From Mesorhizobium sophorae (lineage in GTDB: Bacteria > Pseudomonadota > Alphaproteobacteria > Rhizobiales > Rhizobiaceae): a stretch of 64,000 nucleotides of DNA. Made by a program: the position numbers and the translations under genes. The stretch is from contig NZ_NNRI01000013.1 in assembly GCF_002270415.1 (NCBI RefSeq), positions 496,001-560,000 on the forward strand. The letters run 5' to 3'. Positions 42,654 through 51,946 of this stretch are shown here, piece after piece; the stretch's first letter is position 1, and each line of letters opens with the position of its first letter. A model generated the notes under the pieces. That model saw only the letters and a list, made by a program, of their open reading frames with translations, had not been told where the DNA came from and did not search any database.

Positions 42654-43538
42654 TCAGCGAGACCCGACCGTTTCGAGCTTTGCTGCAATATTCAAACCTG
42701 ACGCCGTCGTCTTGCCCGGCGCCTGGTCTGCCGAGCCCGTTTGCTGGGGTGCCGACAACTGGGCGAAAGTCTGTTGCTGGCCAAGCCAGGCCAGATAGTC
42801 TTGCTGGGTGTCGACCATGACCACACCATGCATCAAAGGATGGCCTTGGCCGCAAAGTTCGGCGCACAAGACCTGAAAGGTTCCGGTCTTGGTCGGGGTG
42901 AACCAGAAATAGGTGACCGAGCCAGGGATCATGTCCATCTTGGCGCGGAATTCCGGCACATAGAAATCGTGCAGCACATCGATCGAGCGGAGCAGCATCT
43001 TGACCGGCTTGCCGACCGGCAGATGCAGATCAGCCGCCTCGACCACGACATCGTCCTGACCATTGGGATCGCTGGCGATCACGCCCAGCGGATTGTCAGA
43101 GGTGACGTCACGGGTGTCGGATGTGCCAAGCTTGCCGTCCTTGCCCGGCAGGCGGAAACTCCACTGCCACTGCTGGCCAACGACTTCGACGTCGGTTGCG
43201 TCGCTCGGGACGTTGACAAACCGGCTCCAGACGAACAGGCCGGGAACCAGCAACGCCGTGACCCCTACCGCCGTGACGATCGTCAGCCACGATTCGAGCC
43301 GTTTGTTCTCCGGTTCGTAGGCAGCCCGGTTTCCGTCCCGATGACGGAAGCGGAAGACGCAATAGGCCATGAACAGAACCACCGCGGAGAAGACGACGCC
43401 GGTGATCCAGAAGGTGATGATGATGGTGTTGTCGATATAGCTCCAGTTCGAGGCAATCGGCGTCCACCACCATGGGCTCAGGAGGTGAAACAACACCGAG
43501 CCCACGACGACCAAAACGAGTACAAGCGCTACGGCCAT
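42654..43538 (-). CDS. coxM: Cytochrome c oxidase subunit II (CoxM-like)
   Basis: About 294 residues. Two N-terminal membrane helices precede the periplasmic cupredoxin domain. The CuA site is complete: the aromatic stretch GQQWQWSFRLPG, and CAELCGQGHPLMHGVVMV with Cys-x3-Cys-x3-His and Met. This marks a cytochrome c oxidase and excludes a quinol oxidase. The C-terminus is a Gln/Ala-rich tail without a fused cytochrome c. The ATG at 43538 has GGGAGG 7 bases upstream and is preferred over 43556. It is the first gene of the operon. Confidence 0.95.
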   Translation of the reverse strand: MAVALVLVLVVVGSVLFHLLSPWWWTPIASNWSYIDNTIIITFWITGVVFSAVVLFMAYCVFRFRHRDGNRAAYEPENKRLESWLTIVTAVGVTALLVPGLFVWSRFVNVPSDATDVEVVGQQWQWSFRLPGKDGKLGTSDTRDVTSDNPLGVIASDPNGQDDVVVEAADLHLPVGKPVKMLLRSIDVLHDFYVPEFRAKMDMIPGSVTYFWFTPTKTGTFQVLCAELCGQGHPLMHGVVMVDTQQDYLAWLGQQQTFAQLSAPQQTGSADQAPGKTTASGLNIAAKLETVGSR

Positions 43539-43841
43539 GTCCCGTCCTCCCGGCATTCGAGGGCGCGCGAAGCTGTCCCGGCGAATGCCAAGGTCATCAT
43601 GCTTGATTTGCGATCGAAATTCCAGAGCCGACTATCTTGACGGGAAAAATGCACCCTTTTTGCCGCCGCGACCTTTCGAAAAGGCCGTTTCCAGGCCCTC
43701 ATGCTGGATTGGCCTTTCCGCCTGATGGTTGCCGGCAGTTGCAACACCGATTCGCCCCAGATCCGCGGCGCTCGCGTGAATGGCGCTCAAATCCGTTGCA
43801 GCGCCGGCAGCCAAAAGCTTCCGCGAAACCGTGCGGATCGA

Positions 43842-44744
43842 TTACGCGCCGACAGCAATCTCCTGGATGAAATCCAGAAGCGCCCTGACCTTCGCCGGCG
43901 GGAGATGGCGCGAGGGGTGATAGGCATAGAGCGGATAGAGTTCCTCCGACCATTCCGGCAGGATCTGAACAAGCTCGCCTCGCGACAGTAGAGGCGCCAA
44001 GCCGATCGCGAGGCTCTGGAAAATGGCTTGACCGGCCAGGCAAGCGGCGATCGCGACCGAAGGGTCATCCATCACCAGACGACTGGAGACCTTGACCTCC
44101 TTGACCTCCCCGCCGCGCCGGAACTCCCAGGGAAAGGGCAGGCCGGTCTGGGGATCGCGGAACAGAAGCGCTTCGTGATGGACGAGATCATGGGGTGATC
44201 GCGGCTCGCCGTGCTTTTCGAGATAGGCCGGAGCGGCGACCGTCAGGATGCGGGTCTCCAGCAGCTTGCGCACGATGAGGGACGACTCATCGGGAGGCCC
44301 GAAGCGCACCGCCACGTCGACGCCGGTCATCATCTCCTGGCGATAGTTGCTGGTCAGGAAATCGACCGACAGCAGGGGATAGCGAACCAGAAACGCCTGC
44401 AGCTTCGATGCAAGCACCATACGCGCGAACCACGGGTCCACCGAGACGCGCAGCCGGCCGCGCACCACCGCCGCCGCGCCCGCGGCCTCGGCGGCCGCCT
44501 CATCCAGGCCAGCCAGAAGCGGCATCACCTGCGTGTGGAAGCGGCGGCCTTCCTCGGTAAGGCTGACCTCGCGTGGATTGCGATCGAAAAGCCGAACACC
44601 GACCCGCGCTTCCAGGCGCGCGACGGCCCGACTCACCGCTGACGGCGTCAGGCCGAGCATCTCCGCGGCGCGGGCGAAATTCCCTGCCTCCGTTACCGCT
44701 GCCAGGACACCGACACCGGTCAGAAGCCGTGTATCGAAAACCAT
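43842..44744 (-). CDS. LysR-family transcriptional regulator
   Basis: 300 residues. The N-terminal winged helix-turn-helix is LLTGVGVLAAVTEAGNFARA and AEMLGLTPSAVSRAVARLEA, ending GVRLFDRNPREVSLTEEG. The effector domain spans about 90-300, with VDVAVRFGPPDESSLIVRKL and PSRHLPPAKVRALLDFI typical of the aromatic-type LysR subgroup. It is divergent from the broken lactamase-NmrA gene 191 bases away, the classical LysR/target arrangement; a dyad lies in between. The inducer is unknown. Confidence 0.93.
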   Translation of the reverse strand: MVFDTRLLTGVGVLAAVTEAGNFARAAEMLGLTPSAVSRAVARLEARVGVRLFDRNPREVSLTEEGRRFHTQVMPLLAGLDEAAAEAAGAAAVVRGRLRVSVDPWFARMVLASKLQAFLVRYPLLSVDFLTSNYRQEMMTGVDVAVRFGPPDESSLIVRKLLETRILTVAAPAYLEKHGEPRSPHDLVHHEALLFRDPQTGLPFPWEFRRGGEVKEVKVSSRLVMDDPSVAIAACLAGQAIFQSLAIGLAPLLSRGELVQILPEWSEELYPLYAYHPSRHLPPAKVRALLDFIQEIAVGA

Positions 44745-44795
44745 TCGATCTCCCTTCGCCCTGCACGTCTCCGCCGGAGCCTAACGCGATCAGCA

Positions 44796-44810
44796 GTGAA
44801 TCTGAGTCAC
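44796..44810. promoter_or_regulatory. Dyad in the LysR intergenic region
   Basis: GTGAATCTGAGTCAC: GTGA and TCAC arms, 7 bases apart, with the T-N11-A spacing typical of LysR sites. It lies between the divergent LysR gene and its presumed target. Nearby TCAG and CTGA words extend it loosely. Confidence 0.45.
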
Positions 44811-44935
44811 TTTAGCACTGATCCTTATGCGCGTGAATCATGTCATGGCACGACTTACAAGGGTGACGTCCTGGCAACGCCGGGGGCGAACGGCCGAGCA
44901 AATCGGATTTCCTTCGATCCGGAAAGGAGTTAGCC

Positions 44936-47012
44936 ATGGACCACCTCACACGCAGGACGATGCTTCAGCGCGGCGGAATGCTGGGAGCCATTCTGGCTCT
45001 CGATACGGTCAGCCCCGCTTTGGCCGGAACAACGGCGGCCGGTTCGTCCGTGCGGTTCAAGGCGATCGACGCCGCCTTGCGACGGCGTCTCAAAGAACGA
45101 CGTGGCCGGCGTCATCGCCGTCGCGGCGACACCGAAAGGCATTGTCTACGAGGGTGCCTTCGGCAAGGCGAACGTCGCAACGGGCACACCGATGACGCTC
45201 GACACGGTGTTCTGGCTGCTGTCGATGACCAAGGCCTTCACGGCGACGGCCTGCATGCAGCTGATCGAGCAGGGCCGCCTGCATCTGGATGACGACGCGG
45301 CGAAATACCTGCCTGAACTGGCCGCGCCGCAGGTTCTCGACGGCGTTGCCGAGGACGGAACGCCGCGACTGCGGCCGGCCAGGCGTGCGATCAAGGTGCG
45401 CCATCTGCTGACGCATACCTCCGGCTACACCTACTCGATCTGGAGCGAGGCTCTGACCCGCTACGAGAAGGTGACGGGTATGCCCGACATCGCGACCTGC
45501 AAAAATGCTGCCTTCGCGGCTCCGCTCGAATTCGAGCCTGGCGAGCGGTGGGAATACGGCATCAGCATTGACTGGGTCGGCAAGCTGGTCGAGGCGGTGT
45601 CGGATCAGTCGCTCGAGATCTACTTTCGTGAGAACATCTTCGCGCCGCTAGGCATGAAGGATTCAGGCTTTCTGATCGGGGCCGGGCAGAAGCGGCGCGT
45701 CGCTACCTTCCACAATCGCCGCGCCGACGGCGGGCTGGAGCCGGCGCCCTTCGAGATGCCGCAGCGGCCGGAGTTCTTCATGGGCGGTGGCGGTGCTTTC
45801 TCGACGCCGCGAGACTACATGGCGTTCCTGCAGGCGCTGCTGAACGGAGGCGCGCTGCATGGCGTCCGAATCCTGCGTCAGGAGACGGTCGCCATGATGA
45901 TGCAGAACCAGATCGGCGAGCTGAACGTCCAGCAGATGCGCTCGGCGCAGCCGTCCTATTCCCGCAGCTTCGACCAGTTCCCGGAACAGCCGCATAAATG
46001 GGGCCTGTCTTTCGACATCAACACCCAGCCGGGACCGAACGGGCGCTCCGCCGGCAGCATCGCCTGGGCAGGCCTGCTCAACTGCTACTTCTGGCTCGAC
46101 CCGGTGAAGCACATCACCGGCGCGCTGTTCACCCAGGTCCTGCCCTTTTTCGACGAGCAGATCGTCGCGCTCTACGGCGAATTCGAGCGCGGTCTCTACC
46201 GCGGGCTCGATCTCGCCTGCCGGCCTGTCCGCGCCGTGGTCAGGGACGCCAACAAAGGTGAAGAATGGGCGGCACGCGGCTGCGAGGTCGTACTTGCCGG
46301 ACTTGAGGACGCCGCGGCGCTGACAGCTGCGTTCACCGGCGCCGAGGGGGTCTTCATCCTGCCCCCATCGGAGTTCGACCCCGAGCCCGGCTACCCCGAG
46401 GCTCGCAAGGTCATCGACGCCATCGTCGAAGCGCTGAAGGCCGCGCTGCCGGACAGAGTGCTTTGCCTGTCGACGATTGGAGCCGATGCAGCGCAGGACA
46501 ATCTCTTGTCGCAGCGCACGATGCTGGAAGAGGCGCTCTCGGCGCTGCCGTTGCCGGTGACCTTCCTGAGACCGGGTTGGTTCCTCGAAAACGCAATGTG
46601 GGATGTCGCCTCCGCACGCGACACAGGTGTGCTCTCGAGCTTCCTGATGCCTGCCGACAAGCCGTTCGCGATGGTCGCGACGAGCGATGTGGGGCGGATT
46701 GCGGCGGACCTGATCCAGGAGCATTGGACGGGCAGGCGCGTGGTCGAACTCGAAGGCCCGCGCCGTGTCTCGCCCAACGACCTGGCGATCGCCTTCACCA
46801 AGGCGTTGGGACGGCCGGTGCGGGTCGAAACGGTGCCCCGGGACACTTGGGAGGGCCTGTTCCTATCCCAAGGCATGAAAAATCCGGGGCCGCGCATGCG
46901 CATGCTGGACGGCTTCAACGAGGGCTGGATCGACTTCGCCAATCAAGGCGCAAGTGCTGTCAAGGGACGCATTGGCCCCGAAGAAATTATCGCGACGCTT
47001 TGTTCAACGTGA
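44936..47012 (+). pseudogene. Broken chimera: serine beta-lactamase-fold hydrolase fused to a headless NmrA-like protein
   Basis: A strong GGAAAGGAG precedes MDHLTRRTMLQRGG, a twin-arginine leader. After about 50 codons the frame shifts: homology continues in the +1 frame from about 45090 (VAGVIAVAATPKG from the GTG at 45102). The first part is a class C-type beta-lactamase/esterase fold with SMTK (Ser at nt 45222) and YGIS, complete to LYGEFERGLYRGL. From about 46215 it continues, in frame, into an NmrA-type NAD(P)-binding protein (VRAVVRDANKGEEWAARGCE and VFILPPSEFDPEPGY), but the glycine-rich first Rossmann strand is missing. A deletion apparently joined two neighbouring genes. Whether any product is made is unclear. 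Confidence 0.8.
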
Positions 47013-47037
47013 AAGTCGAGACCAGGAAACAGCAACG

Positions 47038-47062
47038 CCGCCAGGCCAGGCCCGGCGGCATC
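47038..47062 (-). terminator. Weak hairpin downstream of the Gly-rich protein gene
   Basis: On the minus strand GCCGCC and GGCGGC enclose an 11-base loop and are followed by GTTGCTGTTT. It could end transcription of the gene at 47093; the U run is poor. Confidence 0.35.
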
Positions 47063-47092
47063 TTCCTAGACTGCTGTTTTGGGTCGCGATAC

Positions 47093-47854
47093 CTACGGTG
47101 TCCCCGCCTTCTGGAGCGCGTCGGCCATTTGGTCGATCTTGTCGGCAAGCACGCCCTCGGCCCAATCCGTGACATCGGCGTCGACCGGCTTGTTGGCCAT
47201 GTCCGTCAGCGCCGCGTCGAGCGATGCCTGATCGGTGCCGACCGTTGCCGCGTCAGCCGCCGCTTGGGCCTGGGCGGCCGTCGCGTTGTCGGCGGCGACA
47301 ACGGCCTGCTGAGCAGCGATCTGATCGTTCAGGTCCTGGATTTGTTCAGGCGTGGCGGACGGGTCCGCCTGCAGCGTGGTCAACTGCGCATTCAGGGCAT
47401 TCAGCTTATCCTGGGCGTCGGCCGCCGCCGCGGCCGCCTCGTCAGCCGCGATCTGGGCGTTCTTGGCTATCGCGGACTGCGTCACGAAGGCCTGAATGCC
47501 GGCGAACTTCTTGCTCTTGGAGTTCATGTAGGCGTTGATGTTGCGCTGCAGCGAGTTCAGCCGGCCAAGCTTGGCATGGATGTTCTTGTCCTTGTGCACG
47601 GACTTCGTATTGACCGTGGTGTCGGTCGTTGTGTCCGTTACCGCCTTGGCCGCCCGCCCCGGAGCCGACGCAGACTTGCCATGCGAAGCCCCGCTCTTGC
47701 CGTTGCCGCCGGCGTGGCCGTGCCCGTTGCCGTTGCCTCCACCATTGCCGCCAGCATTGCCACCGCCGTTGCCGTGCCCGTTTCCGGCGAGCGCCGGAGA
47801 CGCAAGAAGCGCCAATGCGGCGAGCGCCGCTAACAGAGTTTTTCGGTTTGTCAT
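47093..47854 (-). CDS. Exported Gly/Asn/His-rich protein with Ala-rich helical C-terminus
   Basis: 253 residues. A signal peptide (LLAALAALALLASPALA) is followed by a low-complexity NGHGNGGGNAGGNGGGNGNG stretch, then a helical region (LGRLNSLQRNINAYMNSKSK) and an Ala/Gln-rich coiled-coil-like segment (DAQDKLNALNAQLTTLQADP and onward). A GGAGGAGATATC site precedes the ATG. I do not recognise a functional family; similar proteins occur in rhizobia as hypothetical exported proteins. The His/Asn/Gly stretch might bind metals, which is speculation. Confidence 0.8.
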   Translation of the reverse strand: MTNRKTLLAALAALALLASPALAGNGHGNGGGNAGGNGGGNGNGHGHAGGNGKSGASHGKSASAPGRAAKAVTDTTTDTTVNTKSVHKDKNIHAKLGRLNSLQRNINAYMNSKSKKFAGIQAFVTQSAIAKNAQIAADEAAAAAADAQDKLNALNAQLTTLQADPSATPEQIQDLNDQIAAQQAVVAADNATAAQAQAAADAATVGTDQASLDAALTDMANKPVDADVTDWAEGVLADKIDQMADALQKAGTP

Positions 47855-48231
47855 GATATCTCCTCCTTGAGGAACCTCCGCCCAACCGCTAGAGCAGCGT
47901 CATATGAGGATTCACTAATCGTGCGCAATAAACTTTAGACAAATACGGTTTCAATGCGCGAGCCTGACAACCAACGAACTCCATAACCATTTGATATTCC
48001 AATATAAATCAACGCCATGAGACCGTCGCGGCACTGAAGTCCCATACCGGCCAGACCATGGTCCTAGTCTGCCCACCAGCGGCACGGTAACGGTGGTCGA
48101 GTGGTTGTCGGAAAGGCGTTGAAACAAGGGAAGTCGGTGGGTGCGATCCAGTGCGGCGCCACCGATATGTCACGCGCGAACGCCTGGCTTCTCCCGGCAA
48201 ACACGACTTCGCCAGCGTATAGCTCATCGCA
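47855..48231. other. Gene-free stretch upstream of the Gly-rich gene
   Basis: 377 bases. The part next to the gene (47900-48010) is AT-rich and probably promoter. A 72-codon minus-strand frame at 48009-48227 has no recognisable features and atypical composition. No tRNA, repeat or mobile-element end was seen. Confidence 0.5.
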
Positions 48232-48990
48232 CTAGATCAGCAGCAGGCCCTTCATGCTGGAATAGCCTTTGCGCCCGATGATGATGTGGTCATGCACGGC
48301 GATGCCCAGTCGCTTGGCCGCGTCGACGATCTCCTTCGTCATCTCGATGTCGGCGCGCGATGGCGTCGGATCGCCTGACGGATGGTTGTGCACCAGAATG
48401 ATCGCGGTCGCCGAGAGGTCGAGCGCGCGCTTGATCACCTCGCGTGGGTAGACAGGCGTGTGGTCGACGGTGCCGACCTGTTGCACCTCGTCGGCGATCA
48501 GCGCGTTCTTCTTGTCGAGGAACAGGATGCGGAACTGCTCGCGCTCCTCGAAGGCCATTGCCGAGCGGCAATAGTCGAGAAGCTGCGTCCATGAGGAGAG
48601 GACCTCGCGGCCATGGACCTCGCCGCGCGCCATGCGCTGCGCGGTCGCCGCGACGACCTTCAGGTCGAGCGCCACCGCGGGGCCGATGCCCTTGACCTCC
48701 TGCAGCAATGCAAGCGGTGCGCCAAGCACTTCGGCCAGCGTGCCGAAGCGCGCCAGAAGCGCCTTGGCCACCGGTTTGGTGTCGGCGCGGGGGATCAGGC
48801 GAAAGAGCAGAAGTTCCAACAATTCGTAGTCGGGCAGGGCCTCCGGACCGGCCGTGGCAAAGCGCTCGCGCAAGCGGTCGCGATGGCCGAGATAATGCGG
48901 CTTGTCGTTGAGCGCCTTTGCTTTCGCCGCTGGCCGGACCGGCACTTCGGAGAAGAAGCCTCGCTCGTCGTCGTCGCTTCCGGTCCCCAC
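48232..48990 (-). CDS. radC: RadC-family JAB1/MPN domain protein
   Basis: About 252 residues. An N-terminal helix-hairpin-helix region (LLQEVKGIGPAVALDLKVVA) precedes the JAMM metal site HNHPSGDPTPSRAD, with His, His, Ser and Asp ligands, and the ending VHDHIIIGRKGYSSMKGLL. The name comes from an E. coli radiation mutant, but the role of the family in repair is doubtful; natural transformation and peptidase functions have been proposed. The frame is open to a TTG at 49035 without a ribosome-binding site; the GTG at 48990 follows GGAG and is preferred. It lies just downstream of map. Confidence 0.92.
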   Translation of the reverse strand: MGTGSDDDERGFFSEVPVRPAAKAKALNDKPHYLGHRDRLRERFATAGPEALPDYELLELLLFRLIPRADTKPVAKALLARFGTLAEVLGAPLALLQEVKGIGPAVALDLKVVAATAQRMARGEVHGREVLSSWTQLLDYCRSAMAFEEREQFRILFLDKKNALIADEVQQVGTVDHTPVYPREVIKRALDLSATAIILVHNHPSGDPTPSRADIEMTKEIVDAAKRLGIAVHDHIIIGRKGYSSMKGLLLI

Positions 48991-49037
48991 GAGCTGCTCC
49001 GCATTTTCCTGGGCCGGAAAGAACCGGCAAAACAAGG

Positions 49038-49865
49038 CTAGGCCGGCAGGCCGGGGCGGTCGAGCTTGTTGGGCGACAGGGTGAAAATCTCGCAGCCGGT
49101 GTCGGTGACGCCGATCGTGTGTTCGTACTGTGCCGACAGCGAGCGGTCGCGTGTCACCGCGGTCCAGCCATCCGACAGCACCTTCACATGCGGCCGGCCG
49201 AGATTGATCATCGGCTCGACGGTGAAGATCATGCCTGGACGCATCTCGACGCCCTCATTGGCGCTGCCATAGTGCAGGATGTTGGGTGCGTCGTGGAAAA
49301 GCTGGCCGACGCCGTGGCCGCAGAAATCGCGCACCACCGAGCAGCGCTCGGCCTCGGCATAGGTCTGGATGGCGGCGCCGATGGCGCCGGTGCGGGCGCC
49401 GGGCCTGATCGCCGCAATGCCGCGCATCAGGCATTCATGGGTGACCTCGAGCAGGCGCTCGGCGGCGCGCTTGATGGTGCCGACCGGGTACATGCGCGAA
49501 GAATCGCCGTGCCAGCCGTCGAGGATGTAGGTGACGTCGATGTTGACGATGTCGCCATCCTTGAGCGGCTTGTTGTCGGGAATGCCATGGCAGACGACAT
49601 GGTTGATCGAGGTGCAGGACGATTTCGTGTAGCCGCGATAGTTGAGCGTTGCCGGCAGCGCGCCGTGGTCCATGCCGAATTCGAAGACGAAGCGGTCGAT
49701 GGCTTCTGTGGTGACGCCGGGCTCGACCATCGGCACCAGTTCGTCGAGACAGCGCGCGGTGAGATCGCATGCCTTGCGCATGCCGGCAAAGCCTTCCTCG
49801 CCATAGAGGCGGATCTGGCCGGTGTTTCTGAGTGGTGCCGTGGCGGCGTCGAGATAGGTGACCAT
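49038..49865 (-). CDS. map: Methionine aminopeptidase, type I
   Basis: 275 residues. All five metal ligands of the M24 fold can be placed: two Asp in VNIDVTYILDGWHGDSSRMY (NIDVTYILDGWHGD), the His of GHGVGQLFHDAPN, and the Glu residues of FTVEPMINLG and YEHTIGV. CTSINHVVCHGIP holds the substrate-side His. It removes N-terminal Met after deformylation and is essential. Upstream codons to 49949 begin at a TTG and do not resemble the family, so the ATG at 49865 is used. radC follows, so the two may be co-transcribed. Confidence 0.95.
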   Translation of the reverse strand: MVTYLDAATAPLRNTGQIRLYGEEGFAGMRKACDLTARCLDELVPMVEPGVTTEAIDRFVFEFGMDHGALPATLNYRGYTKSSCTSINHVVCHGIPDNKPLKDGDIVNIDVTYILDGWHGDSSRMYPVGTIKRAAERLLEVTHECLMRGIAAIRPGARTGAIGAAIQTYAEAERCSVVRDFCGHGVGQLFHDAPNILHYGSANEGVEMRPGMIFTVEPMINLGRPHVKVLSDGWTAVTRDRSLSAQYEHTIGVTDTGCEIFTLSPNKLDRPGLPA

Positions 49866-50065
49866 TTTGTCCGTGCAACCGATGAGGCCCTTTGAAAGAG
49901 CCGACGTGAAAATCTCCCCAGATTTGGCATTTGAGGGCAAAAGGTTCAAGGAAGAACTGCCCGATATAGCCGTGCACTTCGGATATTCGCCTTGCAGGAG
50001 GTGATGTCTTGCCGGTTTTTGCCCGGCTTGCTTTCCTTTCCGGCCATCGTGCGCTAGGGCGGGCG

Positions 50066-50491
50066 ATGTTTTCGAGACCGCTTCCCTTCACGGCGGCCAG
50101 GCGCACCAGATTGCTTCAAGCGCCGCTGACGGCTGCCTGCTCATGCCTGATGGGCATGGTGCTGCTGGCGATGCTGTGCCTCGGCTGCCCGGACGTGCCA
50201 GCCTTCGTGCACGCTGCATCGGGCGATGCCGCCAGCGTCGGCCTGGAGCGGTCTGGCGAGGCGGCGGCGCCGTTGCGTGTCACCGGCAAGGCGCAGGCAC
50301 TGGAGGTTCGCGCCGGGCGGCCGGCCCTGGTCAAGTTCGCCAGCGGTCATCCCGCTTTGCCGGTTCTCGACGCTGCTTTTCTTTGGATTGTACGGACTTC
50401 GCCGAAAGCGGTTGTTTCGGGATACGGAGCACCCGCCGGCCCCGAGGCAAATGCCCATCAGCCGCGCGCACCGCCGGCCATCGCGGCCTGA
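50066..50491 (+). CDS. Hypothetical protein, possibly exported
   Basis: A 141-codon frame. It has Arg-rich starts (FSRPLPFTAARRTRLLQ), a hydrophobic segment (CLMGMVLLAMLCLGC) and a low-complexity remainder with no recognised domain. The frame continues upstream to a TTG at 50009. No clear ribosome-binding site was found, and much of the sequence could be GC-driven open frame. I list it because the hydrophobic leader and the 737-base gap between map and the next gene make a small exported protein plausible. Confidence 0.35.
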   Translation: MFSRPLPFTAARRTRLLQAPLTAACSCLMGMVLLAMLCLGCPDVPAFVHAASGDAASVGLERSGEAAAPLRVTGKAQALEVRAGRPALVKFASGHPALPVLDAAFLWIVRTSPKAVVSGYGAPAGPEANAHQPRAPPAIAA

Positions 50492-50602
50492 GCGGTCCAG
50501 GACCGCAGCTTCACCTCATTTCCATCCCTGTTCGCGTCGTGATCGTGCCGCGGCCGTCGGCCGAGCACCAATCGCGCGGCGTGTCGTTTCCGGACCATTT
50601 CA

Positions 50603-50839
50603 ATGCAACGCATCAAGACATTCAAAACCCTGTCGCGCGCCATTTCGGCTGCCGCGTTCCTCTCCGTCCAGGCGCTCATCTGCATCGGAACCGTCTATTG
50701 GGCGGTTGCCGAGACTCTCGGCCTGTCGGAAATGGCGGCACTTGTCCTCGGGGGCATCTTCGCCGTGCCGACGATCCTTGTGCTGATCACGGCCGTGCGC
50801 ATGGCTTTCGACGCTGAGACGGATTCGGCGAACCAGTAA
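50603..50839 (+). CDS. Small two-span membrane protein
   Basis: 78 residues. Two membrane segments (AAAFLSVQALICIGTVYWAV and MAALVLGGIFAVPTILVLIT) with a short acidic C-terminus (DAETDSANQ). I do not recognise the family. The topology (both ends cytoplasmic) and Arg/Lys at the start look genuine. Confidence 0.65.
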   Translation: MQRIKTFKTLSRAISAAAFLSVQALICIGTVYWAVAETLGLSEMAALVLGGIFAVPTILVLITAVRMAFDAETDSANQ

Positions 50840-50973
50840 GCCTGGCGGCCCTTGGCGCGGTCGCGATCACAAAGGGGTCGCGACCGCAGTGACGACACAT
50901 TTCTGCGCCAAAGGCGGTCGAAGCAATTTTTGACGACGAACAGCATTGGGACGCCGGTTCGGGAGATAGGGAC

Positions 50974-51270
50974 ATGGACAGACTGCAATTCGAGGTTCCG
51001 GTGCGCATAGCACCCGCGCCCGGCCTGCCAGTCGAGGAGATCTACAGCGTCGAACAGGCGCCCGATATTCTTCAGGGCTGGCCTGTGCGCCGTCAGGGCC
51101 CGATCTATCAGAAGGCATTCAACGCCTGCTTTGGCGCCACGGTGGACGTGGTCAAGACCGAAGATGCCTGCCGGGCGTTCATGGCGTTTTGTCGGGCGAG
51201 CGGACTGATAGCCAGGGACATGATGAGGCCGCGCAAGCGTGGCGGCGAGGCGAGAACGCTGCAGGCTTGA
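50974..51270 (+). CDS. DUF982 family protein
   Basis: 98 residues. The pattern of DUF982 is present: a beta start (FEVPVRIAPAPGLPVEEIYS), VEQAPDILQGWPVRRQGPIY with the conserved D-x-L-x-x-W-P segment, and a helix ACRAFMAFCRASGLIARD. The family is small, rhizobial and of unknown function, commonly near other accessory genes. It begins at an ATG after GGGAGATAGGGAC. The strongly basic tail (RPRKRGGEAR) suggests nucleic acid or membrane contact, which is inference. Confidence 0.82.
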   Translation: MDRLQFEVPVRIAPAPGLPVEEIYSVEQAPDILQGWPVRRQGPIYQKAFNACFGATVDVVKTEDACRAFMAFCRASGLIARDMMRPRKRGGEARTLQA

Positions 51271-51422
51271 AGGCCGCCGCCGTTTTCACCTCCTCCGATT
51301 GAAATGCCGACGATCGCGATTGGACCGACACGGCGATGCCGTGGGCGGATCTGGACGCGTCAATGCCAGCGCCGTTAAGCTTCCGTTTCCACATTCGCGG
51401 CTACGCCATTGCTTGTTCAGCA

Positions 51423-51722
51423 ATGGTTGATTCGTTGCGTCAGTTCATGGTTCGGAAGATGTCCCCAGAAAAAGTCCGCGCATTCCCGATTGATCGTCAA
51501 ACAGTGCTGGTGAGGGAAGTCGCCGCCAAACTCGACAACCTGCATGGCGATACCGCCACTTCGTTCTGGAGGGCCAAGGCGTCGGAGTTGCTCGATCTCG
51601 TTGTCGGATCCGGCAGAGACAAAATAGCGGCTAGCGATGAAGTGCGCAGATTCTTCCTTGCCGTACAGCGCGAGATGTCGGCCAGAGCGGCCGCCGGGTC
51701 GACACCAATTCTATCCGCGTGA
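51423..51722 (+). CDS. DUF6074-like small protein
   Basis: About 99 residues. VRAFPIDRQTVLVREVAAKL, NLHGDTATSFWRAKASELLD and EVRRFFLAVQREMSAR match the helical pattern of the rhizobial DUF6074 family (I-P-F-P...W...L...F-F-x-A-V-Q-x-E). Function is unknown. The start is uncertain; ATGs at 51423, 51447 and 51459 are all in frame, and the last gives MSPEKVRAFPID. It follows the DUF982 gene by 150 bases. Confidence 0.65.
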   Translation: MVDSLRQFMVRKMSPEKVRAFPIDRQTVLVREVAAKLDNLHGDTATSFWRAKASELLDLVVGSGRDKIAASDEVRRFFLAVQREMSARAAAGSTPILSA

Positions 51723-51946
51723 AGTCCGGGCCATCCGGCAAGCAGGGGCACGTGTAACTCGCTTCGCAATTGCCCAGTTAGCAAATGGTAAACTATCTCC
51801 GGCGCGAGCTTTCTGCTCACCGAGCTGTCCTGTGCGCGTTGATTAGCCAACAAACAGCTTGTTTTGGAAGCCAATAGATCACTGCTCAAAAATGAACCGA
51901 ACTTTTTAGCCCTTCGTTCATATATGCATGTTTTCTAATCTATTTC

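Noticed and set aside
43603..43618. FixK/FNR-like box upstream of the coxMNOP operon (TTGATTTGCGATCGAA)
   Set aside because: The half-sites are separated by 5 bases, not 4, and the right half reads ATCGA in place of ATCAA, so the match to TTGAT-N4-ATCAA is not good enough.
48009..48227. 72-codon minus-strand frame upstream of radC
   Set aside because: No start context, no family, and amino-acid use typical of noncoding sequence.
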